Assembly: GCA_963966275.1 (NCBI GenBank)
Contig: CAWZYQ010000046.1
Location: forward strand, 1-25,430
Direction of reading: 5' to 3'
DNA length: 25,430 nt
Source: UBA10427 sp003500135
Lineage (GTDB): Bacteria > Bacteroidota > Bacteroidia > Cytophagales > Cyclobacteriaceae
In this document: piece after piece, positions 1 to 7,944 of the stretch
How positions within the stretch are numbered: position 1 is the first letter of the stretch
Layout: every line of letters starts with the position of its first letter
Notes under the pieces: generated by a model
Told to the model about the DNA's origin: nothing
Database searches by the model: none
Seen by the model: only the letters and a program-made list of their open reading frames with translations
Position numbers and translations under genes: made by a program

Positions 1-663
1 GGCATTCAGGTATTTGTGTATCAACGATACTACCCGCCCGTCCTTTACGGTGCGTGAAAGTACTTCTATCAATTTGCTATGGTTTACTTTGTCGAAAAAC
101 TTCTCTAAGTCCAGATCGACTGCGTAACCATAGCCCTCCGTGATATAGTCCCTGCACTTCTTTAGTGCCTGGTGGGCATTGCGCTTTGGCCTGAACCCAT
201 AGCTATGATCGCTAAATTGGGGTTCGTAGAGTGGTATAAGCACTTGGGCGATGGCCTGTTGGACTACCCTGTCCACTACCGTGGGGATACCCAGCTGCCG
301 TTTCTGCCCGTTGTCCTTGGGTATCTCTACCCTGAGAACAGGATTGGGGCGGTATTTACCCCGCAATATGGAACTGATCAACTCATCCTTGTTGTTGACT
401 AGATAATCCTTTAGCGATTCGACTTCCATCTTATCAACACCTCCAGTCCCTTTGTTGCGCATTACCTGTTGGTACGCTGCGTTTAGGTTGGAAGGTGACA
501 GAATGAACTCCAGCAGTCCATATCCTAATCGGTTGTTCTCCGTGAGGTTGTTTTCAGTTATCCACATGAAAGTCTGCCCTCCCACATAGCCTTCGGATGC
601 CGTCCTATTCTTCTGTGGGCAGGATCCGGCAACTCCCGGAGTTTTCTGCTTTCTTCCTTTCAT
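1..663 (-). CDS. ltrA: Group II intron reverse transcriptase/maturase, N-terminal part
   Basis: This is the intron-encoded protein that aids splicing and copies the intron RNA into new sites by target-primed reverse transcription. There are 221 codons without a stop before the window edge. Recognisable blocks are RT0 around residues 72-78 (GTGGVDK), RT1 around 103-137 (YRPNPVLRVEIPK, then LGIPTVVDRVVQQAI), RT2 around 151-170 (FSDHSYGFRPKRNAHQAL), and RT3 around 181-195 (AVDLDLEKFFDKVNH) with the first catalytic aspartate. The YADD motif, the maturase domain and any endonuclease domain lie beyond the edge. The ATG at 663 is the first in-frame start after a TGA. Its nearest Shine-Dalgarno-like site (AAGGAG, 688-693) is 24 nt away and better placed for a tiny ORF that overlaps this start. 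Only the class assignment is uncertain. Confidence 0.93.
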   Translation of the reverse strand, partial: MKGRKQKTPGVAGSCPQKNRTASEGYVGGQTFMWITENNLTENNRLGYGLLEFILSPSNLNAAYQQVMRNKGTGGVDKMEVESLKDYLVNNKDELISSILRGKYRPNPVLRVEIPKDNGQKRQLGIPTVVDRVVQQAIAQVLIPLYEPQFSDHSYGFRPKRNAHQALKKCRDYITEGYGYAVDLDLEKFFDKVNHSKLIEVLSRTVKDGRVVSLIHKYLNA

Positions 664-677
664 TCGGTAACTTTCAT
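660..677 (-). CDS. Possible five-codon leader peptide coupled to the intron RT ORF
   Basis: ATG AAA GTT ACC GAA TGA encodes MKVTE. It begins 10 nt after AAGGAG (688-693), which is good spacing, and its stop overlaps the RT start as ATGA. The RT start itself is 24 nt from that ribosome-binding site. The arrangement suggests that ribosomes load on the mini-ORF and re-initiate on the RT. This is inference from spacing alone; no function of the peptide is implied. Confidence 0.4.
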   Translation of the reverse strand: MKVTE

Positions 678-1074
678 TTACTACTCACTCCTTAAAGTTC
701 AGCCCTTCCCCAAGGTAGTCGTCATTGGGTACTATGGCCTCGGCTGACTTCTCATGGCTAGCTTTACTCCGTGCTTCTTACTCCGCTTCCACACGTCCAT
801 GAGACCTCCCCGGGTAAGAACGATAACTTTCATCCCATATACCTGCTGCATCTACCATGCGAACTCCGGGCAGTATCGGACTTTGGTTTGTATGGCAACC
901 TTATCCGGTTCACTTTGGCCTTGTATGCAGTTTCTGTTCGTCAGGCCAGGATTTTGCCTCCGACTTCCTTCAGATTCCACCTCGCAATGGACACCCTTGT
1001 CTTTGGCTAACACTTCCTACTGCCAAGTGTGTTCGGGACTTGCACCCTATAGATATCGCACATGCCGGGCGCAC
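664..1074 (-). ncRNA. Group II intron ribozyme, domain I and following 5' domains
   Basis: This stretch between the intron 5' end and the RT start holds no real gene. It reads as the 5' ribozyme half, beginning GTGCGCCCGGC and including GGGTGCAAGTCCC about 30 nt in. Ahead of the RT lies AGAAGTCAGCCGAGGCCATAG (about 731-751 region), a stretch of the kind seen in bacterial intron RNAs. A TACAAA at 887-892 (intron nt 183-188) could be EBS1. I could not fold it, so domain borders are not given. Long open frames on the opposite strand here are chance openings over structured RNA. Confidence 0.8.
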
Positions 1075-1075
1075 C

Positions 1076-1110
1076 ACAAAAAAGGCCGAAATGTTTATTT
1101 CGGCCTTTTT
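1076..1110 (-). terminator. Rho-independent terminator of the FKBP-type gene; intron target
   Basis: A 9-bp stem (GGCCGAAAT at 1084-1092 with ATTTCGGCC at 1097-1105) closes a 4-nt loop. It is flanked by A6 on one side and T5 on the other, so it could work in both directions. It begins 28 nt after the stop of the FKBP-type gene. The group II intron starts 3 nt beyond the minus-strand T6. Confidence 0.85.
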
Positions 1111-1137
1111 ATGATTTTCTATAAAAAGAAAAGTATT

Positions 1138-1638
1138 TTATCCGTGTTGGTGGGCATCCGGTCCATGAACATGTCCGTTTTCGAGTTCGCTTTTTTCAGC
1201 CTCTCTCACATTTACTACTTCACCGGTAAAATGAAGTGTTTTTCCGGCCAGCATATGGTTGAAGTCCATTTTTATAGTGTCGTCGGCAATCTTCAGCACA
1301 AGCCCTTCCAGTTGGTTGCCCTGGTGGTCCTGCATGGGCAATACTGCCCCTTCCTTAACAATATCTGTATTTATTTTACCTTCTACTTCAAATACATTCT
1401 TGGGTAAATCTACAATTGCTTCTTCTTCATAAGCCCCGTAAGCCTTTTCAGGGGCAATTTCAAATTCGAAGGTATCCCCTTCTTTAAGCCCTTCAAGCTT
1501 TTCCTCAAATCCCGGGATCATCATCCCAACACCTGATATAAATGCAAGTGGTTTTTCTTTATTCGCCTGGTCTATCAACTGACCGTCTACAGTGAGGTTA
1601 AATGTTACCGATGGAACGGTATGTTTAGATATTTTCAT
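1138..1638 (-). CDS. SlyD-like FKBP-type peptidyl-prolyl cis-trans isomerase
   Basis: This is a cytoplasmic folding helper that isomerises Xaa-Pro bonds. The 166-residue product shows the short FKBP layout of SlyD: an N-terminal strand (VTFNLTVDGQ), the FKBP core with FISGVGMMIPGFEEKLEGL and the GDTFEFEIAPEKAYG segment, then an insert-in-flap chaperone domain that returns to the core at GKTLHFTGEVVNV. The C-terminus is histidine-rich (HVHGPDAHQHG), which fits metal binding as in SlyD tails. The frame is open 15 codons further upstream, but the ATG at 1638 places the first FKBP strand at the usual distance, so I chose it. No clear Shine-Dalgarno site is visible, which is common in this phylum. 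The gene lies 88 nt behind the BrkB-type gene on the same strand and ends at a strong terminator. Confidence 0.9.
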   Translation of the reverse strand: MKISKHTVPSVTFNLTVDGQLIDQANKEKPLAFISGVGMMIPGFEEKLEGLKEGDTFEFEIAPEKAYGAYEEEAIVDLPKNVFEVEGKINTDIVKEGAVLPMQDHQGNQLEGLVLKIADDTIKMDFNHMLAGKTLHFTGEVVNVREAEKSELENGHVHGPDAHQHG

Positions 1639-1679
1639 TTGATATTTATTGATTTCCTGCAAGTTAGCCTTCTTTGATC

Positions 1680-1726
1680 GCAATGTAAACCATATCCCTC
1701 CAAAGTTTTGTTAAACTTTACATTGC
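1680..1726. repeat. Inverted repeat with an overlapping competing hairpin
   Basis: A perfect 10-bp inverted repeat (GCAATGTAAA at 1680-1689, TTTACATTGC at 1717-1726) brackets the spacer between the BrkB-type and FKBP-type genes. Its right arm overlaps that of a smaller 7-bp hairpin (AAAGTTT 1702-1708, AAACTTT 1713-1719), so the two structures exclude each other. There is no strong T-run, so it is not a standard terminator. It could be an operator or an RNA switch in the leader of the isomerase gene. Confidence 0.4.
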
Positions 1727-2656
1727 TCACTTGTTAACCACCTCATCTTCCCGCTCTTTTTCCTCAATAGAAATCGCCACCGCACCTTTGGTCGGTTTAA
1801 TTTCATGACCCATTTGCTGGGTATATACATAGGTAAACTGAACGCCGAATATTACAAGCAGAACACTAAAGTAAACCCATGCCAGGAGAGCAACTAATGA
1901 ACTGGCAGCTCCATAGGCACTTCCTACATTACCGGTACTCAGATAAAAGCTGATCAGAAACTTACCGGCCGTAAAAAGCAAGGTTGTGACAATGGCGCCA
2001 ACCCAAACATTTCCCCAGCGAATATGTGCATCGGGCAATACTTTAAAGAGCGCAGCAAAAATGGGCGTTACCATTGCCAATGAAAGAGCAACGTTGATGG
2101 CCCAAATAAGATAGTAGGAATAATCGGCCAGATAGTCGGAGATAAATTTCTGAAATACGGCAATCAGGGTATCGGCAGTAAGCGAAACCAGCATCAAAAA
2201 ACCGATCGATATGATCATGGCCAATGAAAGCAGGCGGTCCAGCAGGAATTTTACAATTTCCCTTTTGGGTTTGGGCTTGATTTTCCAAATGGAATTCATA
2301 CTGTTCTGGAGAGAGATAAAAACCGTTTTGGCGCTAAAAACCAGTGTGGCAATACCAAAAATTTTCATAAACAATGAATCGGTTGAATACATGTCCTGTT
2401 CCATCATTACTTCAACCTGTTCGGCACTGCTTTTGCCCACAAGAAGGTTCACCTGGTTGATTAATTGTGTACGCACCTCCTGATCTTCATAAAATGAACC
2501 TGCAATAAGCACGGTAAGCATTGCAATACCCGGAAGCGAAATGATAGTGAAGTAGGCAATGGCAGCACTGTATTGGAATGGATTTTCTTCGATGAACTTT
2601 GCTCCTGTTTTTTTGATTATCTTCCACCAAAGCTTCAGTTTATTTCTTTTTGCCAT
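1727..2656 (-). CDS. YihY/virulence factor BrkB family membrane protein
   Basis: This is an inner-membrane protein of 309 residues from the family once wrongly called ribonuclease BN; its function is not settled. A short basic N-terminus leads into about six hydrophobic segments (roughly residues 33-53, 95-115, 140-162, 182-205, 214-236 and 250-275). Family features are the NSMNSIW segment near 118, LPDAHIRWGNVWVGAI near 206, and the glycine/alanine-rich YGAASSLVALLAWVYF near 247. The tail is charged and cytoplasmic. The frame is open 24 codons further upstream, but the ATG at 2656 starts the usual basic helix (MAKRNKLKLWWK) and is preferred. The stop lies directly beside an inverted repeat ahead of the FKBP-type gene, so the two may be co-transcribed. 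Confidence 0.88.
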   Translation of the reverse strand: MAKRNKLKLWWKIIKKTGAKFIEENPFQYSAAIAYFTIISLPGIAMLTVLIAGSFYEDQEVRTQLINQVNLLVGKSSAEQVEVMMEQDMYSTDSLFMKIFGIATLVFSAKTVFISLQNSMNSIWKIKPKPKREIVKFLLDRLLSLAMIISIGFLMLVSLTADTLIAVFQKFISDYLADYSYYLIWAINVALSLAMVTPIFAALFKVLPDAHIRWGNVWVGAIVTTLLFTAGKFLISFYLSTGNVGSAYGAASSLVALLAWVYFSVLLVIFGVQFTYVYTQQMGHEIKPTKGAVAISIEEKEREDEVVNK

Positions 2657-2811
2657 AGTTGTATTTTCAGTCGTACCCTTATAGTTTAAGAAAAAACAGG
2701 CCATAAGAAGAATGGGGCTGGAATACACTATTTAGGATTATTTTGTGACTATCGGTGTAAAAAACAAGCCCCAGTAATGGGTGCAAAATCCCTGGGTTTT
2801 TCGAGAAAGAA

Positions 2812-2847
2812 TAAAAAAAACCGAACCTTAAGGAGTCCGGTTTTTTA
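2812..2847 (-). terminator. Terminator behind the phytase gene
   Basis: An A8 tract and CCG (2821-2823) pair with CGG and T6 (2838-2846) around an imperfect stem that contains CCTTAAGG. It ends about 18 nt beyond the phytase stop codon on the minus strand and closes the phosphate-scavenging transcript. Confidence 0.7.
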
Positions 2848-2864
2848 TTGTCTTATTTTACGGC

Positions 2865-4037
2865 TTACTGGATCGCCTCTTCTTTAAAAATTTCAAGCTC
2901 CAAAACTTTTTGCAAATCTACCAATTTGAAATTCTGGCTTTCCGGTTCACCGGCTTTCTCATTAAAACCATCCTGGACCATTAAAAGCCCCTTGTTAAAT
3001 GGCGCCGGCAATTCTCCGCCATAGATCTCCAATCCATCAGTTTCCTCTACACCATCCACTTTTCCATCTGTGATTTTAAAACTACCGAGATAATGGTGCT
3101 GAGCTTCAAGATCGAATACTGCATATGAAAAACTACCCTGGATAGAGGCAATCAAATAGTGTTTGGCCTCTCCTTTATAAATTGCCAATCCTTCGATGTC
3201 GTATTCTATCATGGCATTGTTTTCTTTTTGGCTCTCGGTCAAAATCTCAGGTTGATTCTGAGGGCTATTGATGTCCAGCTTCCAAATGCCTTTTTCTTCT
3301 TCACCGATAAACAAAATTCCCGATTGGTCATCCGCAACCATTCCTTCCGGTTGTGAATTAGTAGACCATTCGGCAGCCAAATTCAAAACCGGTAAATTAT
3401 CCTCCACCGATAGGGCGTATTGCCTGATCACTCCATTTTTACTATTGATAATGGCATGTGCATTTTGGTTGCTGTCCTTATAAAGGCAAAAACCGTATAC
3501 CTCATCCATTTCGGTAGTGTCGATCACAAAATTATCCATCAGCGGTTTTAGTTGACCATTTTGGTCGATGGTATACAGCACCAATGAATTATCGCTTCGG
3601 TTGCTTCCACCCAGTAAATCAATAGTAGTATCGCCCAAAACCACAGACTGCCGGATATCGATGTTATTGACCATACCTACTTCATTGAAGCTGTATTCGC
3701 TTCCGCTTAAAGTATAGGCATAAATACCCCCTTTTTTGTGTGTACCAAAAACAAGGCTGCTATCAGGATTGATGCTGTTATACCAAAATGCCGGGTCATC
3801 TGCGGCATCTTCACCCTCATGTGCCGCAACCGGATCGGTTTCATGATCGGCAAACACTTCAAACTGAACTTCCGACTGTGCCTGAAATGCCTGTGCGAGT
3901 TTTATTGAATCTTCCCTGGCTTCCTTATTTCTGGTATTCTCGGCCTTGTCATTGGCAGTATTTGTTTCTCTGGAAGTATTGCATCCCCAAAAAGCAAGAC
4001 CCAAAACAAAAATGTATTTGATGTATTTAAAGTTCAT
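2865..4037 (-). CDS. Beta-propeller phytase (3-phytase) lipoprotein
   Basis: The enzyme hydrolyses phytate (inositol hexakisphosphate), releasing phosphate in a calcium-dependent reaction. The 390-residue product starts with a lipoprotein signal ending LAFWGC, with Cys19 as the lipid site, then a polar linker to about residue 55. The propeller begins with HETDPVAAHEGEDAADDPAFW, cut here to its key part: the DDPAFW motif at residues 80-85 that binds calcium and phosphate in this family. Further signatures are KKGGIYAY, INSKNGVIRQY, EGMVADDQSG followed by IGEEEKGIWK, and EYDIEGLAIY. The length fits the family. It is the last gene of the phosphatase / TonB-receptor / phytase set, 79 nt behind the receptor, which suggests phosphate or inositol phosphate scavenging at the cell surface. 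Which membrane leaflet it occupies cannot be told from the sequence. Confidence 0.93.
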   Translation of the reverse strand: MNFKYIKYIFVLGLAFWGCNTSRETNTANDKAENTRNKEAREDSIKLAQAFQAQSEVQFEVFADHETDPVAAHEGEDAADDPAFWYNSINPDSSLVFGTHKKGGIYAYTLSGSEYSFNEVGMVNNIDIRQSVVLGDTTIDLLGGSNRSDNSLVLYTIDQNGQLKPLMDNFVIDTTEMDEVYGFCLYKDSNQNAHAIINSKNGVIRQYALSVEDNLPVLNLAAEWSTNSQPEGMVADDQSGILFIGEEEKGIWKLDINSPQNQPEILTESQKENNAMIEYDIEGLAIYKGEAKHYLIASIQGSFSYAVFDLEAQHHYLGSFKITDGKVDGVEETDGLEIYGGELPAPFNKGLLMVQDGFNEKAGEPESQNFKLVDLQKVLELEIFKEEAIQ

Positions 4038-4116
4038 AACTGTTCTTTATTAAATAAAAGACAAGAGGCCTTTACGACCTCTCGTCAAATTCAATCTACC
4101 TATAAAATTTTCAAGC

Positions 4117-6927
4117 CTATTGAAAAAAGTCAAATTTAAACCCGGCATTCAATCGGAAGCTGTAGAATTCTGCTTGCATAGTTTGCGATTCAACGCCCTG
4201 ATAATAGCGCAAAGGCTGATTGGTCAGGTTGTTGGCTTCGACAAAGAAACGCCAGTTTTTTGTAAAGGCATATGATCCGTTGAAATCCAGGAATGTTTGT
4301 TGATCGTAAAAACGATCTTCGAATGCTTCGCCTCCCAACTCATCAATGTAATCGCTTGTGTGGTTAACCGATACGCGCAATACCAATTTATCGGTTTCAT
4401 ATGACAATGATGCATTAAACATATTCTCAGCTGATCCCGGAAGTGCGATATCTTCGCCTTCACGACCTTCGATACCTTCTGTAGATGTTTGGGTATGAGT
4501 GTAGTTCAGGTACAGTCCGAACCCTTTCCAGAAACCCGGCAGAAAATCGAGTTGTCGTTGGAAAGCGGCCTCAAATCCGTAAACCGAAGCGCTTTCCCCA
4601 TTCCTGAATGATGTATAATCTACCGTTCCAAAAGTAGGATGCTCAAAGTTATTGAAGGTTCTTTCGTAGATGAAATCCTTGATATCCTTGTAAAAAGCAC
4701 CGGCCGATACCAAACCAATGGATTTGAAATAGTTTTCATACATAATATCAAAGTTCATAGAACGTAGGGGCTTGAGATCGGGATTACCTTCAACCAGCTC
4801 TTCATCATCCGGATTGTAGGCCTGGTAAGGCACGAGATCAAAATAGTTAGGCCTCGCCAAGGTGTTGGTCCAGGCAAATCTCAGGACACTATTCGGTGTG
4901 AAATCATACTTTAAGTGTATACCCGGTAAAATATTGGTGTAGTTATTTTCACCTTCCACAGTACCTAGAATATCCTCGTTTTCTTCATCCAGGGCAAAAC
5001 CTGTATAATCTAGTGCGGTATTTTCAAGCCTTATCCCTACTATTGTAGAAAGCTTATTCGACAATTGCAGATCCGTCATTAAATACCCGGCTGTTACAGT
5101 TTCGTTGGCCGTATAGTTGTCAGCGGCATATTCCGAAGGCAAATCTTCCTGTTCCCACATGGTACCATCTGTAAGATCAAAGCTACCAATATAATCGGCT
5201 GAAGCGAAGTTACCTGCCTGATATCGCTCACCAACCAGGAAATCACTTCGCGATTCATTGGTTACAGGTATGCTACCTAATAATTCGATATCGTTTCCAT
5301 CCATTGGGCTGTATTCAAAGAAATTGTTATCGCGTTTTTTGGTTTTATCACGATACGTAAAGCCTCCTTTCAGTATACCTATTGAACCCAAGGTATACTG
5401 GAGATCAATTTTGATATTGCGATCCTCTTCCCACGTTTCCTGTGTTTCCTCTGTCAACTCATCCAGTTCAAGTAACTGGTACTGGTTTTCCTGTGTGCTT
5501 GTGGCGAAAGGATTTCGTGTATCCCGTAAGTCAATATAAACAGGCACTCCAGTTACATCATCTTCATCGTATTCCAAAGCATATTGCATATATCTCTCAT
5601 TCGGGCGGTCTTCCGAAGCCCTGCTATAGGTCCCGGACCAGTTCAGTTTGAATCGATCACCTAAAAGGTGTTCCCCACGCAATGAAATGTTGGCCATACG
5701 CTGGTCTTCCAGCCTTCTGCTTTTAATACGGTCAGTGTCCAAACCTGCTTTTGTTTCACGTTCCACGGTACCTATTCCCTGGTATTGATTGGGCGCAATT
5801 GCCGATATATCACCATTTTCAAAAGCATCTCCCAGATCGGTTACTGCAAACACATATCTATTTTCCCAATCATCGCGCCAGTTGTACATACCGGAAAGAT
5901 ATAAGGTATGGTTAGGATTGATCTCATAATCAAGGCCGAGCGAAAAGCTTCTGCGAACCCGCTGTACTTTGTACGTTCTCAATTGATACTCATCGATAAC
6001 GGGGCCCAGATTGTCATCTTCCACCCATTCTGCTTCGATATTGTCAGATCCAAAGTTGTGGTTATTATAGCTTACACTCAATACTGCCCCGAGCTTATTA
6101 TTGAAGAATCGGTCACCGTAAATGAAAGCGCCTGTCCAGATGGGTTTGCCACTCAAGCCATTATACCCACTCGCCAGTGTACCTGATATACGAGAACCTC
6201 CCGGTGCAGACCGGGTAACGAGGTTTACCGAACCTCCAATTGCATCGGCATCCATATCGGGTGTCAAAGCTTTATTCACTTCAATCAACTGGATCATATC
6301 AGAAGGGATAAGGTCCATTTGTACCCTCCGGTTATCACCCTCAGCCGAAGGAATTCGTTCGCCGTTAATGGTTACCGAGTTGAGCTGTGGCGCCAGACCG
6401 CGCACAATGATATCCCGCGCTTCACCCTGGTCGTTTTGCATAGTAATTCCGGGTATCCTTTTGAGGGCATCCCCAACGTTGGCATCGGGAAAACGACCCA
6501 ACTGATCAGAAGCTACAATGTTGGTTATATTCATATTGTTCTTCTGCTGGTTCAGGGCTTTTGCCTGACCTTTCAACCGGTCACCCAAAATGAGGATTTC
6601 ATCACCCAACATAACTCCGGGTTCAAGCGAAGTCCTGACTTCTGAGGTTTTGTTATTCGATACCGATACGTCGATATTCTGATCTGCATATCCAATGAAA
6701 GAAACGAGCAAAGTGTAGTCTCCTTCAGGAATATCCTGTAAAATGAATTCACCATTGACATCAGTTATGGTACCGGTCATAATTGATTCAATAAAGATAT
6801 TGGCGCCCGGCATGCCGAGGTTGTTTTCATCGAGTACACGGCCCTTAATGGCGCCCTGCCCCGCTGCGGTAAAAGCCATCAATATGAAGGCAAATAGTAA
6901 GAGGTAAGTCTGTTTCATTTTCATCAA
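4117..6927 (-). CDS. TonB-dependent receptor (TIGR01782-like), probable phosphate-ester uptake
   Basis: This is an outer-membrane 22-strand barrel that imports a substrate using TonB energy. The 936-residue product has a signal peptide (about 1-24, ending TAAGQ) and a carboxypeptidase-regulatory-like domain (about 25-105, GAIKGRVLDENNLGMPGA). The plug (about 118-235) has the Xanthomonas/Caulobacter-type signature: GRFPDANVGDALKRIPGI, DIIVRGLAPQLNSVTINGER, DADAIGGSVNLVTR. The rest is beta barrel, ending in aromatic residues near the C-terminus. The start could be at either of the first Met codons; the difference is three residues. It is not a SusC type and has no SusD partner. It lies 25 nt after the acid-phosphatase-like gene and 79 nt before the phytase. 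The neighbours, not the barrel itself, suggest a phytate-derived or other phosphorylated substrate. Confidence 0.92.
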   Translation of the reverse strand: MMKMKQTYLLLFAFILMAFTAAGQGAIKGRVLDENNLGMPGANIFIESIMTGTITDVNGEFILQDIPEGDYTLLVSFIGYADQNIDVSVSNNKTSEVRTSLEPGVMLGDEILILGDRLKGQAKALNQQKNNMNITNIVASDQLGRFPDANVGDALKRIPGITMQNDQGEARDIIVRGLAPQLNSVTINGERIPSAEGDNRRVQMDLIPSDMIQLIEVNKALTPDMDADAIGGSVNLVTRSAPGGSRISGTLASGYNGLSGKPIWTGAFIYGDRFFNNKLGAVLSVSYNNHNFGSDNIEAEWVEDDNLGPVIDEYQLRTYKVQRVRRSFSLGLDYEINPNHTLYLSGMYNWRDDWENRYVFAVTDLGDAFENGDISAIAPNQYQGIGTVERETKAGLDTDRIKSRRLEDQRMANISLRGEHLLGDRFKLNWSGTYSRASEDRPNERYMQYALEYDEDDVTGVPVYIDLRDTRNPFATSTQENQYQLLELDELTEETQETWEEDRNIKIDLQYTLGSIGILKGGFTYRDKTKKRDNNFFEYSPMDGNDIELLGSIPVTNESRSDFLVGERYQAGNFASADYIGSFDLTDGTMWEQEDLPSEYAADNYTANETVTAGYLMTDLQLSNKLSTIVGIRLENTALDYTGFALDEENEDILGTVEGENNYTNILPGIHLKYDFTPNSVLRFAWTNTLARPNYFDLVPYQAYNPDDEELVEGNPDLKPLRSMNFDIMYENYFKSIGLVSAGAFYKDIKDFIYERTFNNFEHPTFGTVDYTSFRNGESASVYGFEAAFQRQLDFLPGFWKGFGLYLNYTHTQTSTEGIEGREGEDIALPGSAENMFNASLSYETDKLVLRVSVNHTSDYIDELGGEAFEDRFYDQQTFLDFNGSYAFTKNWRFFVEANNLTNQPLRYYQGVESQTMQAEFYSFRLNAGFKFDFFQ

Positions 6928-6952
6928 TTTAGTGTTTACAGTCGTTAAATCT

Positions 6953-7909
6953 TTATTTGATTTTAGTTATTATCGTTTTGTAGATCATATTCCCCTCATA
7001 ATCTATCACCTGTACCAGCATTTGATCCGTTTTTACTGATACCGCCATGAAACCCTGGATGGATTGCGAGAAGCGAGTGAAGTCCATCTTTCCGGTAGGT
7101 CTGATTTCAGATCCGGCACCGGAAACGAAATGATGCGTGTATTTATTTCCCGGTTTTTGGTGTTGCAGGTCGTGCTCATGACCGGCAAAATAGGCGTCCA
7201 CCTTATTTTTTTCGAAGATGTCTTCCAAATGCCAACGGGAATATGATGTGTCTTCGTTTCGTTTACCGGAAGTGTACATAGGATGATGCCCGAATACCAG
7301 CTTCCAGGCAGCGTCCGACTGATTCAGTTGATCTTTGATCCAATTGATTTGTTTTGTCGTATCCTGCCCCTCTACCGTCTCTGCGTATTTTGATCTTTCG
7401 TAATAATCATCCTGAAGCGGATTGGTATCGATTATGAGCAGCTGAATATTGGGATAATCATTTTCATTGGCCGGTATATCTATATTGAAATATCTGGCCG
7501 GCATGTTCCATCTTCTGCTTTTTTGGCTATATGCTATTTGAGCCTCTACATTACCACGATAATCGTGATTACCCAGCACCACGTACCAGGGGCAGAAAAG
7601 GTGATATCCGTTGTATATATTTTCATAGCTGGATAACCAGTAAGGGTCGTCTATGCTGGCTATACCATTGGGGTAGAAATTATCGCCGGTTGAGATAATA
7701 CATTCAGGCTCAATATATACGCCAATAGAGTCCATGGCAACAGCCACATCCTTTTGCCTGTAAAAACCATTGCGACCCCAGTCACCTATAACAAAAAAAT
7801 GATAAGCATCTTACCATATTTCAAGCTTTTGTTTACCGGGTTGATCCTGTGCAACTCCGTTTGTATGGAATATGATTGGAAGAAATAGGAGAAGTAAAAA
7901 TCGGGTCAT
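6953..7909 (-). pseudogene. Purple-acid-phosphatase-like metallophosphoesterase, interrupted by in-frame TAA
   Basis: Translation from the ATG at 7909 gives a good signal peptide (MTRFLLLLFLPIIFHTNGVA-Q) and then a TAA at codon 33 (7811-7813). The same frame continues without any shift into FFVIGDWGRNGF, the metal-binding start of the tartrate-resistant acid phosphatase type. After it come ISTGDNFYPNG, VVLGNHDYRG, VFGHHPMYTSG and YFAGHEHDLQ, so every metal ligand motif is present. No start codon lies between the TAA and the GDWG motif. The first downstream start is a GTG at 7747, which would lose both the signal peptide and the first metal-binding Asp, so a 264-residue product from there should be inactive. 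The gene would be the first of the phosphatase / TonB-receptor / phytase operon and follows a clear promoter. It could be a fresh nonsense mutation or a base-call error; without the stop the protein would be 318 residues. Confidence 0.8.
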
Positions 7910-7944
7910 CTTTGATTGCATTTCTTTGCATTTGGTTATGAAAT

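Larger units (their letters stand above)
1..1074 (-). mobile_element. Group II intron, 5' portion (3' part outside window)
   Basis: Read on the minus strand, the element starts at 1074 with GTGCGCCCGGC, the characteristic 5' end of bacterial group II introns. About 400 nt of structured RNA follow, then a reverse transcriptase ORF from 663 that continues past the left edge. The catalytic domain V, the 3' boundary and the 3' exon are not in the window. The insertion point is 3 nt after the T-run of the terminator behind the FKBP-type gene. Insertion just after a terminator hairpin is the known target preference of bacterial class C (IIC) introns, so I infer that class; domain V/VI would be needed to confirm it. 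The intron reads in the same direction as the upstream FKBP gene. Confidence 0.9.

Noticed and set aside
754..1407. Long plus-strand open frame of 217 codons
   Set aside because: It lies opposite the intron ribozyme, the terminator and the FKBP-type gene; it has no family signal and the minus-strand features explain the region.
4045..4085. Hairpin in the receptor-phytase spacer
   Set aside because: Only about 5 bp pair cleanly around GAGG/CCTC, with no T-run; too weak to call as a terminator or processing site.
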